DNA from: Symsagittifera roscoffensis
Lineage: Eukaryota > Xenacoelomorpha > Acoela > Convolutidae
Direction: 5' to 3'
Length of the DNA stretch: 64,000 bases
Assembly (NCBI RefSeq): GCF_963678635.1
Contig: NC_087062.1
Location: 43,602,395-43,666,394 of the forward strand
Below are positions 45,219 through 58,916 of this stretch, in pieces (within the stretch, counting starts at the first letter, position 1; each line of letters begins with the position of its first letter). The translations under genes were made by a program, and so were the position numbers. The notes beneath the pieces are model-generated. The model had not been told where the DNA came from and did no database searches. It was given only the letters and a program-made list of their open reading frames with translations.

Positions 45219-45322
45219 AGCAATAAGGCTCTATTAACAAAATTAAGGCAAAATAGAGGAGCCAGAGAGTGCAATGAGCGATGGTTTGATGCAGATGAAA
45301 CTGCATGGACTTTTTGTTGGTG

Positions 45323-46815
45323 TTACCCTGATCCGAATGTGATCGATACACCAAATTGAGCAGCACCATTTTTGACGTATTTCCCAAACCCTTCCTTTGA
45401 TATGAAACTAAACAATCCTTTTTCCATCTTCTCCAGCGCAGGAGAAAAGTCCATTTTGAAGTCTCGTCTGTAAACCTCTTTCTTATTGGGATCTTTCAGA
45501 TAGATTGAGACAACTAGCTTCTGACCTTCTTGAACCTTCTGTCTGTCGCCATCTCTGTTCACAACTGAGACACACACAGACACAGACTTGTCAGTTTGAT
45601 CTCCAGTACCATTCAGAAACACCTTCACAACCACTACGCAATTGATGAAAACGTCTCTTTGATCATGCTTCACAGCTTGTCCACAACCAGCACCTGTTTG
45701 CTTCTTGGGAACCTTCAGATTAACAGGACGAACTTTTAATGCCGCAAGCTCTTTGTTCCCTTTTATGTTTTTGTGTTCCGCAAACTGTTGAAGTAACTTG
45801 ACCTTCTCTGCCTTGATGTAAATCATGTTTTTCCTGGTGATCACATTGGTGAGGATGGGCGTACCTGCTTTCAATTTGTCGCTTATGATTTTGTCTAAGA
45901 TCGCTATTAGAGTCGTCTGTTCTTCTTGGATTTGATCTTCACTACAAAAACTGGGCGCACTATAACTTTTGGCAAGCGTTTTCTTCCAGTTTCCATGTTC
46001 TGGACTTTCAGTACAGTTGAAGAATCGTTTTCTGTCTACTTTGGTTGCTGCCACTTTGCTATCGAAAGCACACTAAATAAAACATTGGTCAGGTAAGGTA
46101 AGGTTTAATACATTTGGCTTTGCTTCTGACCGGCGATATTATTTTAATCCCAAACGCTACAAACAAAGCCGGCACACGGGCAAAATAAAGTCACGGAGAA
46201 ACCTTTGCTGATCATAAAATTGAAGTTAGATAACACGAATCAATTAATGAATTTATAAATTATAGACAAAAAAGTAATAGTTGCAGTTTGGCTCAACGGA
46301 CAGTTTAACTCAAAATTAAATTTGAATAACTCAAAGTTTATTTGAAATTAAAACGGAACTTTTTCATATTGCATCATGCACGTTATACAAGACTTAACAG
46401 ACACCATAAACAGAAATGCACCTCTGAAAATAAACAACAACAGCTGCGTGTCATCGTGATGCAATTTCTCATCATGTCTTGAGCAACTGGCAGTAATCAG
46501 ATTTGCAGGGGGCATTATTTTAACCATGAGATATGGTTTACTTTGGTATTAGGTAACCGTATTTGGTTCTCGTATAGGAGGACTAGATGAGGCTACCCCA
46601 AGGCAAGTCATATCTCATTGTTACAACTATGGCCCCAGAAAATTGTGACCAGTAGAAAAGCTTTAAATGATTTTGTTAGTGCTGAAATTCAAACATAGAC
46701 AAATGATGTTCGCTCAGTGCTTGAAAATACTCACCCGTTTCAGAGAACCGGCGCTTCTTATTTGCAATGATTTGACAGCATGCGAGAAGACGACTTCAGT
46801 TTGAGGATCCTTCAT
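45323..46815 (-). CDS. TRAF-C/MATH-like domain protein, two exons, 276 aa
   Basis: Exon 1 is 46815-46735 (start 'MKDPQTEVVFSHAVKSLQIR', donor CGG|gtgagt). Exon 2 is 46072-45323 (acceptor ttatttag, phase 0) and runs to a stop. An in-frame TAA lies 27 nt before the ATG. The C-terminal ~110 residues ('VVVVKVFLNGTGDQTDKSVS', 'GQKLVVSIYLKD', 'KKEVYRRDF', 'GLFSFISKEGFGKYVKNGAA') follow the strand pattern of TRAF-C domains, including the xVxLNGxG turn and the final F......Y(V/I)K(N/D) block. No RING or zinc fingers are present. The middle (residues ~70-150) is Lys-rich and unassigned. G+C and codon use are gene-like, unlike the flanks. The fold call rests on pattern memory alone; the gene structure is firmer. 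Confidence 0.7.
46073..46734 (-). other. Intron of the TRAF-like gene (662 bp)
   Basis: Bounded by gtgagt (minus, from 46734) and ttatttag. No internal feature seen. Confidence 0.65.
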
Positions 46816-47001
46816 ATTAATAATAATTGTAAAGGTAAATTAATGTTGATCATCTTTTCACAAGTATTGCATCGAGAACCGTATATTCTCTTGGGTTGAT
46901 ATAAGCACAAAGTTCAAAGATTCAGTTGCACAATATGTTTTAACTAAGTCTAAAGTTAATGTTTCGCAAGAGCAATGCCAAGGAAGTAGAACCGGTACAA
47001 G

Positions 47002-47331
47002 ATGGTATCACTTAATTGTATGCAGTCGAGTCGGTCAACCAAAGTTTATCCAGCGGTTCAAAATAAAATGTTTTTCAAAAAACTGCAAGTACAAAACAGT
47101 CCTGAACAAAAATTGTTCAATGCAAAAAACAAAGTCCGAAAAAACAATCCAATCACACAAGACAGCCCAAGCCCATTTGATTTTTTTGACCACTATATAT
47201 TGACGCCGATAAAAAAAATTTTGCGCTTTGAATTGTACAGTGGTCAAATAAATAACGATCAAAGAACCGAATATCAAACAATAAATCAAACGATTTTCGA
47301 AGGCGCTCAAGTGTTGTTCTTAAGAAGATGA
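47002..47331 (+). CDS. Uncertain ORF, 109 aa, no recognised family
   Basis: Starts ATG ('MVSLNCMQSSRSTKVYPAVQ') and ends 'EGAQVLFLRR'. Less repetitive and more hydrophilic than nearby chance frames ('SPSPFDFFDHYILTPIKKIL'). It lies about 190 bp from, and divergent to, the TRAF-like gene. No domain, signal or splice support. It could be a chance ORF or a small lineage-specific gene. Confidence 0.25.
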   Translation: MVSLNCMQSSRSTKVYPAVQNKMFFKKLQVQNSPEQKLFNAKNKVRKNNPITQDSPSPFDFFDHYILTPIKKILRFELYSGQINNDQRTEYQTINQTIFEGAQVLFLRR

Positions 47332-48769
47332 ATTTAAATTTTAAAGGTGAAAGAATTGTACCCCGGCATCAAAACAAATTTTCTTATTTTCCAAATAAAT
47401 CGAAACTTGAGAAAATAGGAGAACAGGTCGATCAAGGGTACCTTCAATGAGTTCAACTGCAAATGTTTAGCCGAGGAAGTAAAAATTTCTACGTGCATGG
47501 TTTGACGGTTTCAACATACCTTTTGAAACCTCGCAAAAAGTTTGCACTTCTTTTTTTAAAGAATTTTCTAAAGTGAAATTTTCTTGATGTCTGCAGTGGT
47601 TTATCACATTTTAAACTGATAGCTTTATCCAAACTTTTATATGCATATCCTTCAAAGTAGCAGCTAAACTTTTTTAGCGCAAGGTTGGTTTTGCTCAACG
47701 TTAAATGGTTTTAACTTATTTAAGCACTGCCAAGTGTTTGCAAATGAAATATTTTGAGCAATTTGGCTTTTATTGGCTGGATCAGGAAAAAGCGTCATTT
47801 TTTTCACTGCATTAATTTCAACGTTTCGCTATTCTTGGCTAAAAATCAGATGTTGTTTTCTGGGTAGCTTAAGTTTTTTGGTTATTGGTATTTATCATCC
47901 GTCTGAACTAAAATACAAAACTGAACTTTCACAAGCAGAAAATAATGTTATACAAATTATTTCTAAGGTTCTTAGCAGCTTTTGAATGAATTGATTTCTT
48001 TACAATGAAATTGTTTTTGTGGGATGTTTTTGAGGTAGTTTTATTATGTAATTTTTCTCAGGACTGTTTTGTTTTGGACCGTTTTGTGTAAATAAGGCTG
48101 AAAATAAATAAACTAGAGTGCGCATATAAAAATTAGTTTAAAAAGCACGAAAAATGTTCATTGAGCGTTATAATAGTATTATATATTCTAAAGCTCATGT
48201 GACTAGTGTAAATATATGCGAAAGTAACTATTTTATTTGACTATTAAAACTGGACGTTTTTCTTCAAGATGAAATTGAAAAAAAAAACTATACTACAATA
48301 TAACTTAGTTTTAAAAATTAATCGTTAAAAATCAAAAGTAATGTTTTATTTTTCTTTTGACAAAATATCAGATATGAGCTTAAGTTTTGCTCTTCCGAAT
48401 GAAGTCAATTCAAAAACCGTTCCTCTATTGGATTAATACTTTGGTTGTGTTGGATGGAATAAACAATTTGTGCCGCAATAATGAAAAAATGAGACTAACA
48501 AAATCAAAAATAACTTCTGAAAAAAACAATCATAGAAAAAAGATTTTTCAGTTTCAGAGACTTCTGACAAAAGATTCTGAAAAAAGAAAGTAAGAACCAA
48601 CATCGAAAAACTGCTTTTGAAAAGGCATGCAAAAATATGATAAATAGCAAGCGGGCATATCTCTTTGACCGGTAAACCTTCACAAACGCAGCTATCTAGT
48701 GCAATAATAAGGCGGCCAAACTGCTTGTCAATGAACGGTTTTAACTTACAGTAAAATATAAAGCAAGCG

Positions 48770-49035
48770 GGGACCGACCTTTTACCAGACCGACCTATTA
48801 CTAGAAAAGTTATAACATGGACCTTTTACCAGACTCGACGAACAAATTTGATTGAAAGATATAATAACGCCGTTTAGTCTGGTTAAAGACAATGTTTTCA
48901 CGTTTTCTCTGCCAAGTTGTGTTTGATCTAAACGCTTCCTTTTCGAATCTTCCACTAATTTAAAATTTTTTTTATTGAATTATTGCATTGTGGCCTGTTA
49001 AAAGGTTGGTCTGGTAAAACACCTAGCCCCAAAAG
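48770..49035. repeat. MITE-like inverted repeat
   Basis: 'gaccttttaccagac' appears twice near the left (48776, 48830) and inverted as 'ggtctggtaaaac' at the right (about 49006-49020). The ends are not well defined. Confidence 0.45.
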
Positions 49036-49552
49036 CAAGCATGTTTATACCACGACCGTATTTCTAGTTATCAATTTCGAAAATAACTCAAAGGTGTGTG
49101 ATAATATCTAAAAACAAGTCTTTCCCATCACATCTTTCAGCTTAGTAGTAAAAAAGTTATAGCACTCAGTTTGTCGATTTTCAATTGACTTCAAAACTAT
49201 CGCTCTCATTCGAAAGTGCTTGTTTGTATTGTCAGTGATAAACTAAGTGCTGCATAGAGTTACGAGATTTTTGTAAATAAAAAAGCATCCACTGATGAGG
49301 TGGAGGGGAAGGGGACCATATTTTATTGGGATTTATTGCGAGAAACATCAACAGTTGTACTAATTTGGGCGCTTTTATAAAAAATGGTTTCAGGTGAACT
49401 AATTCAAAAAATCGACCTATTTTTGAATTGATCAGGTTTTGAAGAATGTGATGACCATATAGATTCATTCAGATTTTCTTTTACAAGGAAACTTCACTGC
49501 GTGGACATCAATCCAATTATCTTAAAATTACCAAGCAACTTTGCCTGTTCTA

Positions 49553-50286
49553 CAGTGCTGATTTAAATCAACCGGACAAAACGCGTTAAACTTGTAATTT
49601 AAAACGCATTTTTCTCAAATTGGGTTGAGTTTAGATGAAAACTTATGAAGACAAAACTTGCTTAAAATTTTAGCAGATTTAATATGGTAATTTGTTTTGC
49701 AAAATTCGGTACCGAAATTTTACCCCAAAAATGGGTCATTTTGGCTTTTCTTAGTTAATCAAAAACTACGCTGAAGTAAGCCAGTCGATCACAGACATAA
49801 TTATATCAAAGTGAGCCCCTTACGTAGCCCAACAATATTTATGAAGGGTATTTTCTCCAAAATATTGTATAAATTAATTTATTTTTGTTTGATAGACAAA
49901 AAAGGTCATTTTTACTATATAAAATACCAACTTTTTATTTAAAAACAATTTTTGAACCATTTGCATTTTTGTTGGAGAAAATACCCTTGTTAAAGTTTGT
50001 TTTGTTGGGCTACGTAAGGGGCTCACTTTGATATAATTATGTCTGTGATCGACTGGGTTATTTCAGCGTAGTTTTTGATTAACTAAGAAAAGCCAAAATG
50101 ACCCATTTTTGGGGTAAAATTTCGGGCCCAAATTTCGCAAAACAAATTACACCGTATTAATGATGCTAAAATTTTAAGCAAGTTTTGTCTTCATAAGTTT
50201 TCACCTAAACTCAACCCAATTTGAGAAAAACGCGTTTTAAATTTCAAGTTTAACGCGTTTTGTCCGGTTAATTTAAATCAGCACTG
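49553..50286. mobile_element. 734-bp element with ~350-bp terminal inverted repeats and TA target duplication
   Basis: Starts CAGTGCTGATTTAAAT and ends ATTTAAATCAGCACTG, flanked by TA on both sides. The arms are nearly perfect inverted copies meeting at about 49920-49960. The TA duplication fits the Tc1/mariner superfamily. It has no transposase, so it is a long-TIR MITE or fold-back element. Its arm sequence ('caaaaatgggtcatt', 'agttaatcaaaaactacgc') is related to the tail of the kinase-array units. Confidence 0.85.
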
Positions 50287-50406
50287 TAGCTTGAATGTGA
50301 TTGATAACTGCTCGATTGAAACTTAACTTTTTCAATACGCAATTAATCAAGCCTTCACAGTCGTTCCAAATGGAGTTGACTGGCAAACAAAAATTAAAAA
50401 TTAAAC

Positions 50407-50934
50407 GAGACTGCTCGTATCACGGCGAAGCCCTGAATGTTCCGACTGCCTTTTAATGTTTAAGGAGCGGTAATAACCTATAAAAATAAAACGTAATAAA
50501 AATGAAAAAAAAAAACTAAAATTTGATTTTTTTTCAGAAATCATCACCCCACACGCCATATAAAGTACAAAGCGATAGATATCGCTCCTAGTAACAAATC
50601 AATTATGGCAAATAAGCTTCTTCCAACTAATTTGGAACAATTTCTAAGACGGATTAAATCTCCGCTTACGCGTTAATAGCGCGAATTGTATCACGCGTTA
50701 ATTGTCCCAAATTGGTCAAAATGGCCAAAATGTCAACCTTTAAACCCTCATAACTTCACGAAAAATGATCACAGGTGAAATACCTTTTCAAATTTAAGCT
50801 CAGGACAACAAAAGGTTTCGAATGATAAAAAAATACCGTCAAAAATGGCTAGTTAAAAAGACGAAATTTGTCTGAAGAAAAAAAACCCGCCCCGAGCACA
50901 AATATTCCGTTACTTTCGTATCAAAAGTCGGAAC
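50407..50934 (+). repeat. R repeat copy R3
   Basis: Co-linear with R2 and R4 from gactgctcgtatca to 'aaaagtcggaac', including 'taatgtttaaggagcggtaa' shared with R4 only. Confidence 0.85.
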
Positions 50935-51255
50935 AAAAACTTTACTCAGAAGGACTTATCAGAATTGAAACTAGCGGCAAAAACTTAAAGTGTGAGGAAT
51001 CTTTAGTTCAAAAACTTTATTCAAGACCAGCTAATGAGCAGTCGGATTTTTCAAGTTTTTAACTTTTTTATTATAAAGCAGTTTCTCAGTTTTTTATTAT
51101 TTTTTACCAGCCGCTCTATTAACGTTTTTTTCGATTGCGACCAGCCCAATAAATGCCTTTAGATATTCGTTTTTGTCCCAAGTCAATTCATTGTCTTGTA
51201 TAGCAATTCGTTTCATGAATCAGGTTATTGTTTCTTACGACAGTATATTCAAAAC
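50935..51255. other. Spacer between R3 and R4
   Basis: The frame continuing from R3 reads 'KLYSEGLIRIETSGKNLKCE' and ends at 51062. It has some protein-like character, but it starts inside a repeat and has no homologue I recognise, so I do not call a gene. Confidence 0.4.
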
Positions 51256-51739
51256 AAGACTGCTCGTATCAGGGCAAAGCCCTGAATGTTCCGACTGCCT
51301 TTTAATGTTTAAGGAGCGGTAATAACCTATAAAAATAAAACGTAATAAAAATGAAAAAAATATATAAAATTTGAAATTTTTTATGAAAAGCATCCCCCCG
51401 CACGCCATATAAAGTACAAAAGGATAGATTTCGCTCTTTGTAACAAATCAATTATGGCAAATAAGCTTCTTCCAACTAATTTGGAACGATTTCTAAGACG
51501 GATTAAATCTCCGCTAACGCGTTAATAGCACGAATTATATCGCGCGTTAATTGCCTTAAATCTACCAAAGTAGACTTTGGACCCCCAAAACTTTACAAAA
51601 TGATCACAGGTGAAACAGTTTTTCGAATTTAAGCTCAGGCTAAAAATACTTTTTGAACGATTTTTTTTTAAAAAAAGACCGTCAAAATGGCTAGCTCGGG
51701 AGCACAAATATTCTGTTACTTTCGTTACGAAAGTCGGAA
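51256..51739 (+). repeat. R repeat copy R4
   Basis: Near-identical to R3 in its first ~130 bp and co-linear thereafter. Its right end abuts the first satellite unit. Confidence 0.85.
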
Positions 51740-54700
51740 AAATTACGGTTCAATGTTTGATGCTTATTAACTTCAGTTCTCTTCTGTTGAGAGGGGGGGA
51801 CTAAGGGCATGCGGTATGGAGAAGGGGAGGAAAGTAAACCTTAGTGGTGATGTGGAATAAAAAAATTACATAAGTTTCAAAGAATTTTTAAACATTTTTG
51901 AAGAGAACAACTTGTTGGCTTTCGCATTTATTTTAAATTACGAACCAAACAGCTGGAAACATTTGACTTCTATCGATTTAGTGTGGAAACATAAATAAAA
52001 CACTCAATTATATAAAAGCATTTGACACTGTACATTGTTTCAGTTTTAGTCAATGAAAAATCACTATAAATGAGATTGAACCTTGAAACTTCAGTGCGGA
52101 TAAAAGTAAAATAAAAATGTTGACCAGCTGTTCTCAAAGCATTTCGTTTTCAAAATATCAAAATTTAATTTGAATCACATTTCTTTGAACCAATTTTGTT
52201 TGAGTGACAAATAAAAATGGTCACTTTTTTCAAAAAGCAAAATTTTTTTTTCAATCAAAACTTTTAATACATACTCTGGAAGTTCTTTTAACCCGTTCAA
52301 ATTATTAGTAAAAGTTGATTTTTTTTCTGCGTGCATTGATTTTTTGGTCATTTTTTTTGATAAAAAGTGGCTCTGTTATGGAATTTTACATTCAGTTTGC
52401 TGAAAATGCAGTAGACCGTATTTTCTTCTTTTTGGTGAATTGCTAGGAATGACAACAATTTCAAATTAATCAGGATAAAAAGAAACATAAATTGCAAACT
52501 TTGCTGGCCAAACTGTAGAAATAAAAAAATTCCGGGTGTTTTGAATTGTTCATTTTGTTTGATCGACTGAACTTCTTTGGGCTGGTTCTTCTTCTAAATG
52601 GTGCTGGTTCTTTTTCTGTGCTCAGATTGCGGTTTGGTAATCTGCTTTAAGGAAAAAAGTCCCCATTTCATTCTTTCTTTACACTAATTTTATGCATCTC
52701 GTTTTTTCTGCTTTTGATTTTTAAAAGCATTTATCTGCAGACTCAATTTCCTATCTGCAATATAATTTTTTTTAATATGTCAGAAGTTTACAACAAACGT
52801 CAGAACTATTCATTCCTTAAGATGACAACAAACTGAAATCGAAAAAAAGACCTTTTCAGAAAAAAAACATGCATGTACTTGAGTATAATATGCTCCTCAT
52901 AGATTTTCCTTCAAGCTCCGTAATTCATAGATTTACCATCAAAATTATGACAAAATTTTTTTCATCTATTTACTTTTCGATGATGGAGGTTAAAAATTTG
53001 TTTAAGAAAGCTTATTTGCCTCAAATTGCTTGTTACTAGGAGCTACTTTTATCATTTTGTATCTTAATTGTCGTCTGGGGGATTGTTTTCATAAAAAACC
53101 TCAAATTAAAATAAAATTAGTTTAATTTTATTATACCTAATTTTTTCATGTTTTTACTGAGACGGTTCAAATATCTGCTTACGCGTGACTAGCGCAAGTT
53201 AGATCGCCCGGTAATTGTCCTAAACTGACCTAAGTGGCAATATTTGAACCCCCAAAACTTGACAAAAAAGACAGGTGAAACAGTTTTTTGAAGTTAAGCT
53301 CAGGGTAACAATATTTTTGAAAGTTTTTTTTTTAAAAAAAACCGTCAAAGAGGCTAGTTAGAAAGTCGAAATCAGTCTGAAGAAAAAAAAATCATCGCGA
53401 ACACAAATATTCTGTTACTTTCGTTACAAAAGTCGGAATAATTACGGTTCAATGTTTGATGCTTATTAACTTCAGTTCTCTTCTGTTGAGAGGGGGGACA
53501 AAGTGCATGCGGTTTGGAGAAGGGAGGAAAGTAAACATTAGTGGTGATGTGGAATAAAAAAATTACATAAGTTTCAAAAAATTTTTAAACATTTTTGAAG
53601 AGAACAACTTGTTGGCTTTCGCATTTATTTTAAATTACGAACCAAACAGCTGGAAACATTTGACTTCTATCGATTTAGTGTGGAAACATAAATAAAACAC
53701 TCAATTATATAGAAGCATTTGACACTGTACATTGTTTCAGTTTTAGTCAATGAAAAATCGCTATAATTGAGATTGAACCTTGAAACTTCAGTGCGGATAA
53801 AAGTTAAATAAAAATGTTGACCAGGTGTTCTCAAAGCATTTCGTTTTCAAAATATCAAAATTTAATTTGAATCACATTTCTTTGAACTAATTTTGTTTGA
53901 GTGACAAATAAAAATAGTCACTTTTTTCAAAAAGCAAAACTTTTTTTTCAATCAAAACTTTTAATACATACTCTGGAAGTTCTTTTAACCCGTTCAAATT
54001 ATTAGTAAAAGTTGATTTTTTTTCTGCGTGCATTGATTTTTTGGTCCTTTTTTTGATAAAAAGTGGCTCTGTTGTGGAATTTTACATTCAGTTTGCTGAA
54101 AATGCAGTAGACCGTATTTTCTTCTTTTTGGTGAATTACTAGGAATGACAACAATTTCAAATTAATCAGGATAAAAAGAAACATAAATTGCAAACTTTGC
54201 TGGCCAAACTGTAGAAATGAAAAAATTCCGGGTGTTTTGAATTGTTCGTTTTGTTTGATCGACTGAACTTCTTTGGGCTGGTTCTTCTTCTAAATGGTGC
54301 TGGTTCTTTTTCTGTGCTCAGATTGCGGTTTGGTAATCTGCTTTAAGGAAAAAAGTCCCCATTTCATTCTTTCTTTACACTAATTTTGTGCATCTCGTTT
54401 TTTCTGCTTTTGATTTTTAAAAGCATTTATCTGCAGACTCAATTTCCTATCTGCAAAATAATTTTTTTAAATATGTCAGAAGTTTACAACAAACGTCAGA
54501 ACTAATCATTCCCTAAGATGACAACAAACTGAAATCGAAAAAAAGACCTTTTCAGAAAAAAAAACATGCATGTACTTGAGTATAATATGCTCCTCATAGA
54601 TTTTCCTTCAAGCTCCGTAATTCATAGATTTACCATCAAAATTATGACAAAATTTTTTTCATCTATTTACTTTTCGATGACGGAGGTTAAAAATTTGTTT

Positions 54701-57700
54701 AAGAAAGCTTATTTGCCTCAAATTACTTGTTACTAGGAGCTACTTTTATCATTTTGTATCTTAATTGTCGTCTGGGGGATTGCTTTCATAAAAAACCTCA
54801 AATTAAAATAAAATTAGTTTAATTTTATTATACCTAATTTTTTCATGTTTTTACTGAGACGGTTCAAATATCTGCTTACGCGTGACTAGCGCAAGTTAGA
54901 TCGCCCGGTAATTGTCCTAAACCGACCTAAATGGCAATATTTGAACCCCAAAACTTGACAAAAAAGACAGGTGAAACAGTTTTTTGAAGTTAAGCTCAGG
55001 GTAACAATATTTTTGAAAGTTTTTTTTTAAAAAAAAAACCGTCAAAGAGGCTAGTTAGAAAGTCGAAATCAGTCTGAAGAAAAAAAATCATCGCGAACAC
55101 AAATATTCTGTTACTTTCGTTACAAAAGTCGGAATAATTACGGTTCAATGTTTGATGCTTATTAACTGCAGTTCTCTTCTGTTGAGAGGGGGGACAAAGT
55201 GCATGCGGTTTGGAGAAGGGAGGAAAGTAAACGTTAGTGGTGATGTGGAATAAAAAAATTACATAAGTTTCAAAGAATTTTTAAACATTTTTGAAGAGAA
55301 CAACTTGTTGGCTTTCGCATTTATTTTAAATTACGAACCAAACAGCTGGAAACATTTGACTTCTATCGATTTAGTGTGGAAACATAAATAAAACACTCAA
55401 TTATATAGAAGCATTTGACACTGTACATTGTTTCAGTTTTAGTCAATGAAAAATCACTATAATTGAGATTGAACCTTGAAACTTCAGTGCGGATAAAAGT
55501 AAAATATAAATGTTGACCCTCTGTTCTCAAAGCATTTCGTTTTCAAAATATCAAAATTTAATTTGAATCACATTTCTTTGAACTAATTTTGTTTGAGTGA
55601 CAAATAAAAATGGTCACTTTTTTCAAAAAGCAAAATTTTTTTTTCAATCAAAACTTTTAATACATACTCTGGAAGTTCTTTTAACCCGTTCAAATTATTA
55701 GTAAAAGTTGATTTTTTTTCTGCGTGCATTGATTTTTTGGTCCTTTTTTTGATAAAAAGTGGCTCTGTTATGGAAATTTACATTCAGTTTGCTGAAAATG
55801 CAGTAGACCGTATTTTCTTCTTTTTGGTGAATTGCTAGGAATGACAACAATTTCAAATTAATCAGGATAAAAAGAAACATAAATTGCAAACTTTGCTGGC
55901 CAAACTCTAGAAATAAAAAAATTCCGGGTGTTTTGAATTGTTCATTTTGTTTGATCGACTGAACTTCTTTGGGCTGGTTCTTCTTCTAAATGGTGCTGGT
56001 TCTTTTTCTGTGCTCAGATTGCGGTTTGGTAATCTGCTTTAAGGAAAAAAGTCCCCATTTCATTCTTTCTTTACACTAATTTTATGCATCTCGTTTTTTC
56101 TGCTTTTGATTTTTAAAAGCATTTATCTGCAGACTCAATTTCCTATCTGCAATATAATTTTTTTAAATATGTCAGAAGTTTACAACAAACGTCAGAACTA
56201 TTCATTCCTTAAGATGACAACAAACTGAAATCGAAAAAAAGACCTTTTCAGAAAAAAAACATGCATATACTTGAGTATAATATGCTCCTCATAGATTTTC
56301 CTTCAAGCTCCGTAATTCATAGATTTACCATCAAAATTATGACAAAATTTTTTTCATCTATTTACTTTTCGATGATGGAGGTTAAAAATTTGTTTAAGAA
56401 AGCTTATTTGCCTCAAATTACTTGTTACTAGGAGCTACTTTTATCATTTTGTATCTTAATTGTCGTCTGGGGGATTGTTTTCATAAAAAACCTCAAATTA
56501 AAATAAAATTAGTTTAATTTTATTATACCTAATTTTTTCATGTTTTTACTGAGACGGTTCAAATATCTGCTTACGCGTGACTAGCGCAAGTTAGATCGCC
56601 CGGTAAAGGTCCTAAACCGACCTAAATGGCAATCTTTGAACCCCCAAAACTTGACAAAATGACAGGTGAAACAGTTTTTTGAAGTTAAGCTCAGGGTAAC
56701 AATATTTTTGAACGTTTTTTTTCTAAAAAAAAAACCGTCAAAGAGGCTAGTTAGAAAGTCGAAATCAGTCTGAAGAAAAAAATCATCGCGAACACAAATA
56801 TTCTGTTACTTTCGTTACGAAAGTCCGAATAATTACGGTTCAATGTTTGATGCTTATTAACTTCAGTTCTCTTCTGTTGAGAGGGGGGACAAAGTGCATG
56901 CGGTTTGGAGAAGGGAGGAAAGTAAACATTAGTGGTGATGTGGAATAAAAAAAAACATAAGTTCCGAAGAATTTTTAAACATTTTTGAAGAAAACAACTT
57001 TGGTTTTCGCATTCTTCTTAAATTACGAACCAAACAGCTGGAATCATTTGAATTCTATCGATTTTGTGTAGAAACATAAATAAAACACTCATTTATATAA
57101 AAGCATTTGAACCGTACATTGTTTCAGTTTTAGTCAATGAAAAATCACTATAATTGAGATTGTCCCTTAAAACTTCAGTGAGGATAAAAGTAAAATAAGA
57201 ATGTTGACCCACTGTTCTCAAAACAATTGGTTTTGAAAAAATCAAAATTTAATTTGAATCACATTTCTTTGAACCAATTTTGTTTGAGTGACAAATAAAA
57301 ATGGTCACTTTTTTCAAAAAGCAAAATTTTTTTTTCAATCAAAACTTTTAATACATACTCTAGAAGTTCTTTTAACCCGTTCAAATTATTAGTAAAAGTT
57401 GATTTTTTTTCTGCGTGCATTGATTTTTTGGTCCTTTTTTTTGATAAAAAGTGGCTCTGTTATGGAATTTTACATTCAGTTTGCTGAAAATGCAGTAGAC
57501 CGTATTTTCTTCTTTTTGGTGAATTGCTAGGAATGACAACATTTTCAAATTAATCAGGATAAAAATAAACATAAATTGCAAACTTTGCTGGCCAAACTGT
57601 AGAAATAAATAAATTCCGGGTGTTTTGAATTGTTCATTTTGTTTGATCGACTGAACTTCTTTGGGCTGGTTCTTCTTCTAAATGGTGCTGGTTCTTTTTC

Positions 57701-58916
57701 TGTGCTCAGATTGCGGTTTGGTAATCTGCCTTAAGGAAAAAAGTCCCCATTTCATTCTTTCTTTACACTAATTTTATGCATCTCGTTTTTTCTGCTTTTG
57801 ATTTTTAAAAGCATTTATCTGCAGACTCAATTTCCTATCTGCAATATAATTTTTTTAAATATGTCAGAAGTTTACAACAAACGTCAGAACTATTCATTCC
57901 TTAAGATGACAACAAACTGAAATCGAAAAAAAAGACCTTTATCAGAAAAAAAAAACATGCATGTACTTGAGTATAATATGCTCCTCATAGATTTTCCTTC
58001 AAGCTCCGTAATTCATAGATTTACCATCAAAATTATGACAAAATTTTTTTCATCTATTTACTTTTCGATGATGGAGGTTGAAAATTGGTTGCAGAAACTT
58101 TGTTTGCCTCAAATTATTTGTTACTAGGAGCAATTTTTGACATTTTGTATCTTAATTGGCATTTGGTGGTTGGTTTTCATAAAAAACCTCAATTTAATTA
58201 AAATTATTTAATTTGATTACCTTTAATTTTTTCAATTTATTACTGAGAGGGTTTAAATCTCTGCTTACGCGTTACTAGCGCGAATTAGATCAACCCTTAA
58301 TTGCCTCAAATCGACCGCATTGGCAATCTTTGAACACCCAAAACTTTACAAAAAGATCACAGGTGAAACAGTTTTTCAAATTTAAGCTCACAGTAACAAT
58401 AGTTTTCGAAAGTTTTTTTTAAAAAAAAATCCTTCAAAAAAGGCTAGTTATCAAGTCGAAGTTACTCTGAAAGAAAAAAATCATCGTGAGAACAAATATT
58501 CGGTTAGTTTCGTTACCAAAGTTGGAACAATTACGGTTTTTTGATGCTTTTTAACTTCAGTTATTTTCAGTTGAAAGGGGGGCGGAGACAAAGTGCACGC
58601 GATATGGAGAAGGTGAAAAATTAAACATTAGCTAAACGTTAGCTGTAATGTAGAATAGAAAAAAACCACATCAGTTTCCAAAATTTTTAAACATCAAAAA
58701 AAAAACTTGTTGGCTTTTGCATTCGTTTTAAATTACGAACCAAACAACGAGAAACATTTGACTTCTACAGATTTCGTGTAGAAAACCAAATAAAACACTA
58801 AAACATAAAAAAACCATTTGACACCGTACATTGTTTCAAATTTAGTCAATGAAAAATCACTATACTTAAAATTGAACCTTGAAACTTCAGTGCGGATAAA
58901 TTTGAAAAAAAAGTAG

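Larger units (their letters stand above)
46816..49550. other. Intergenic, upstream of the TRAF-like gene
   Basis: Expected to hold the promoter of the minus-strand gene, but I see no diagnostic element. Contains an uncertain ORF at 47002-47331 and a hairpin-type repeat at 48770-49035; otherwise AT-rich with no recognisable feature. Confidence 0.5.

Noticed and set aside
47773-47985. Frame with 'LAGSGKSV', resembling a P-loop
   Set aside because: It begins at a TTG, is only 70 aa, and has no other NTPase motif around it; a chance match in AT-rich DNA.
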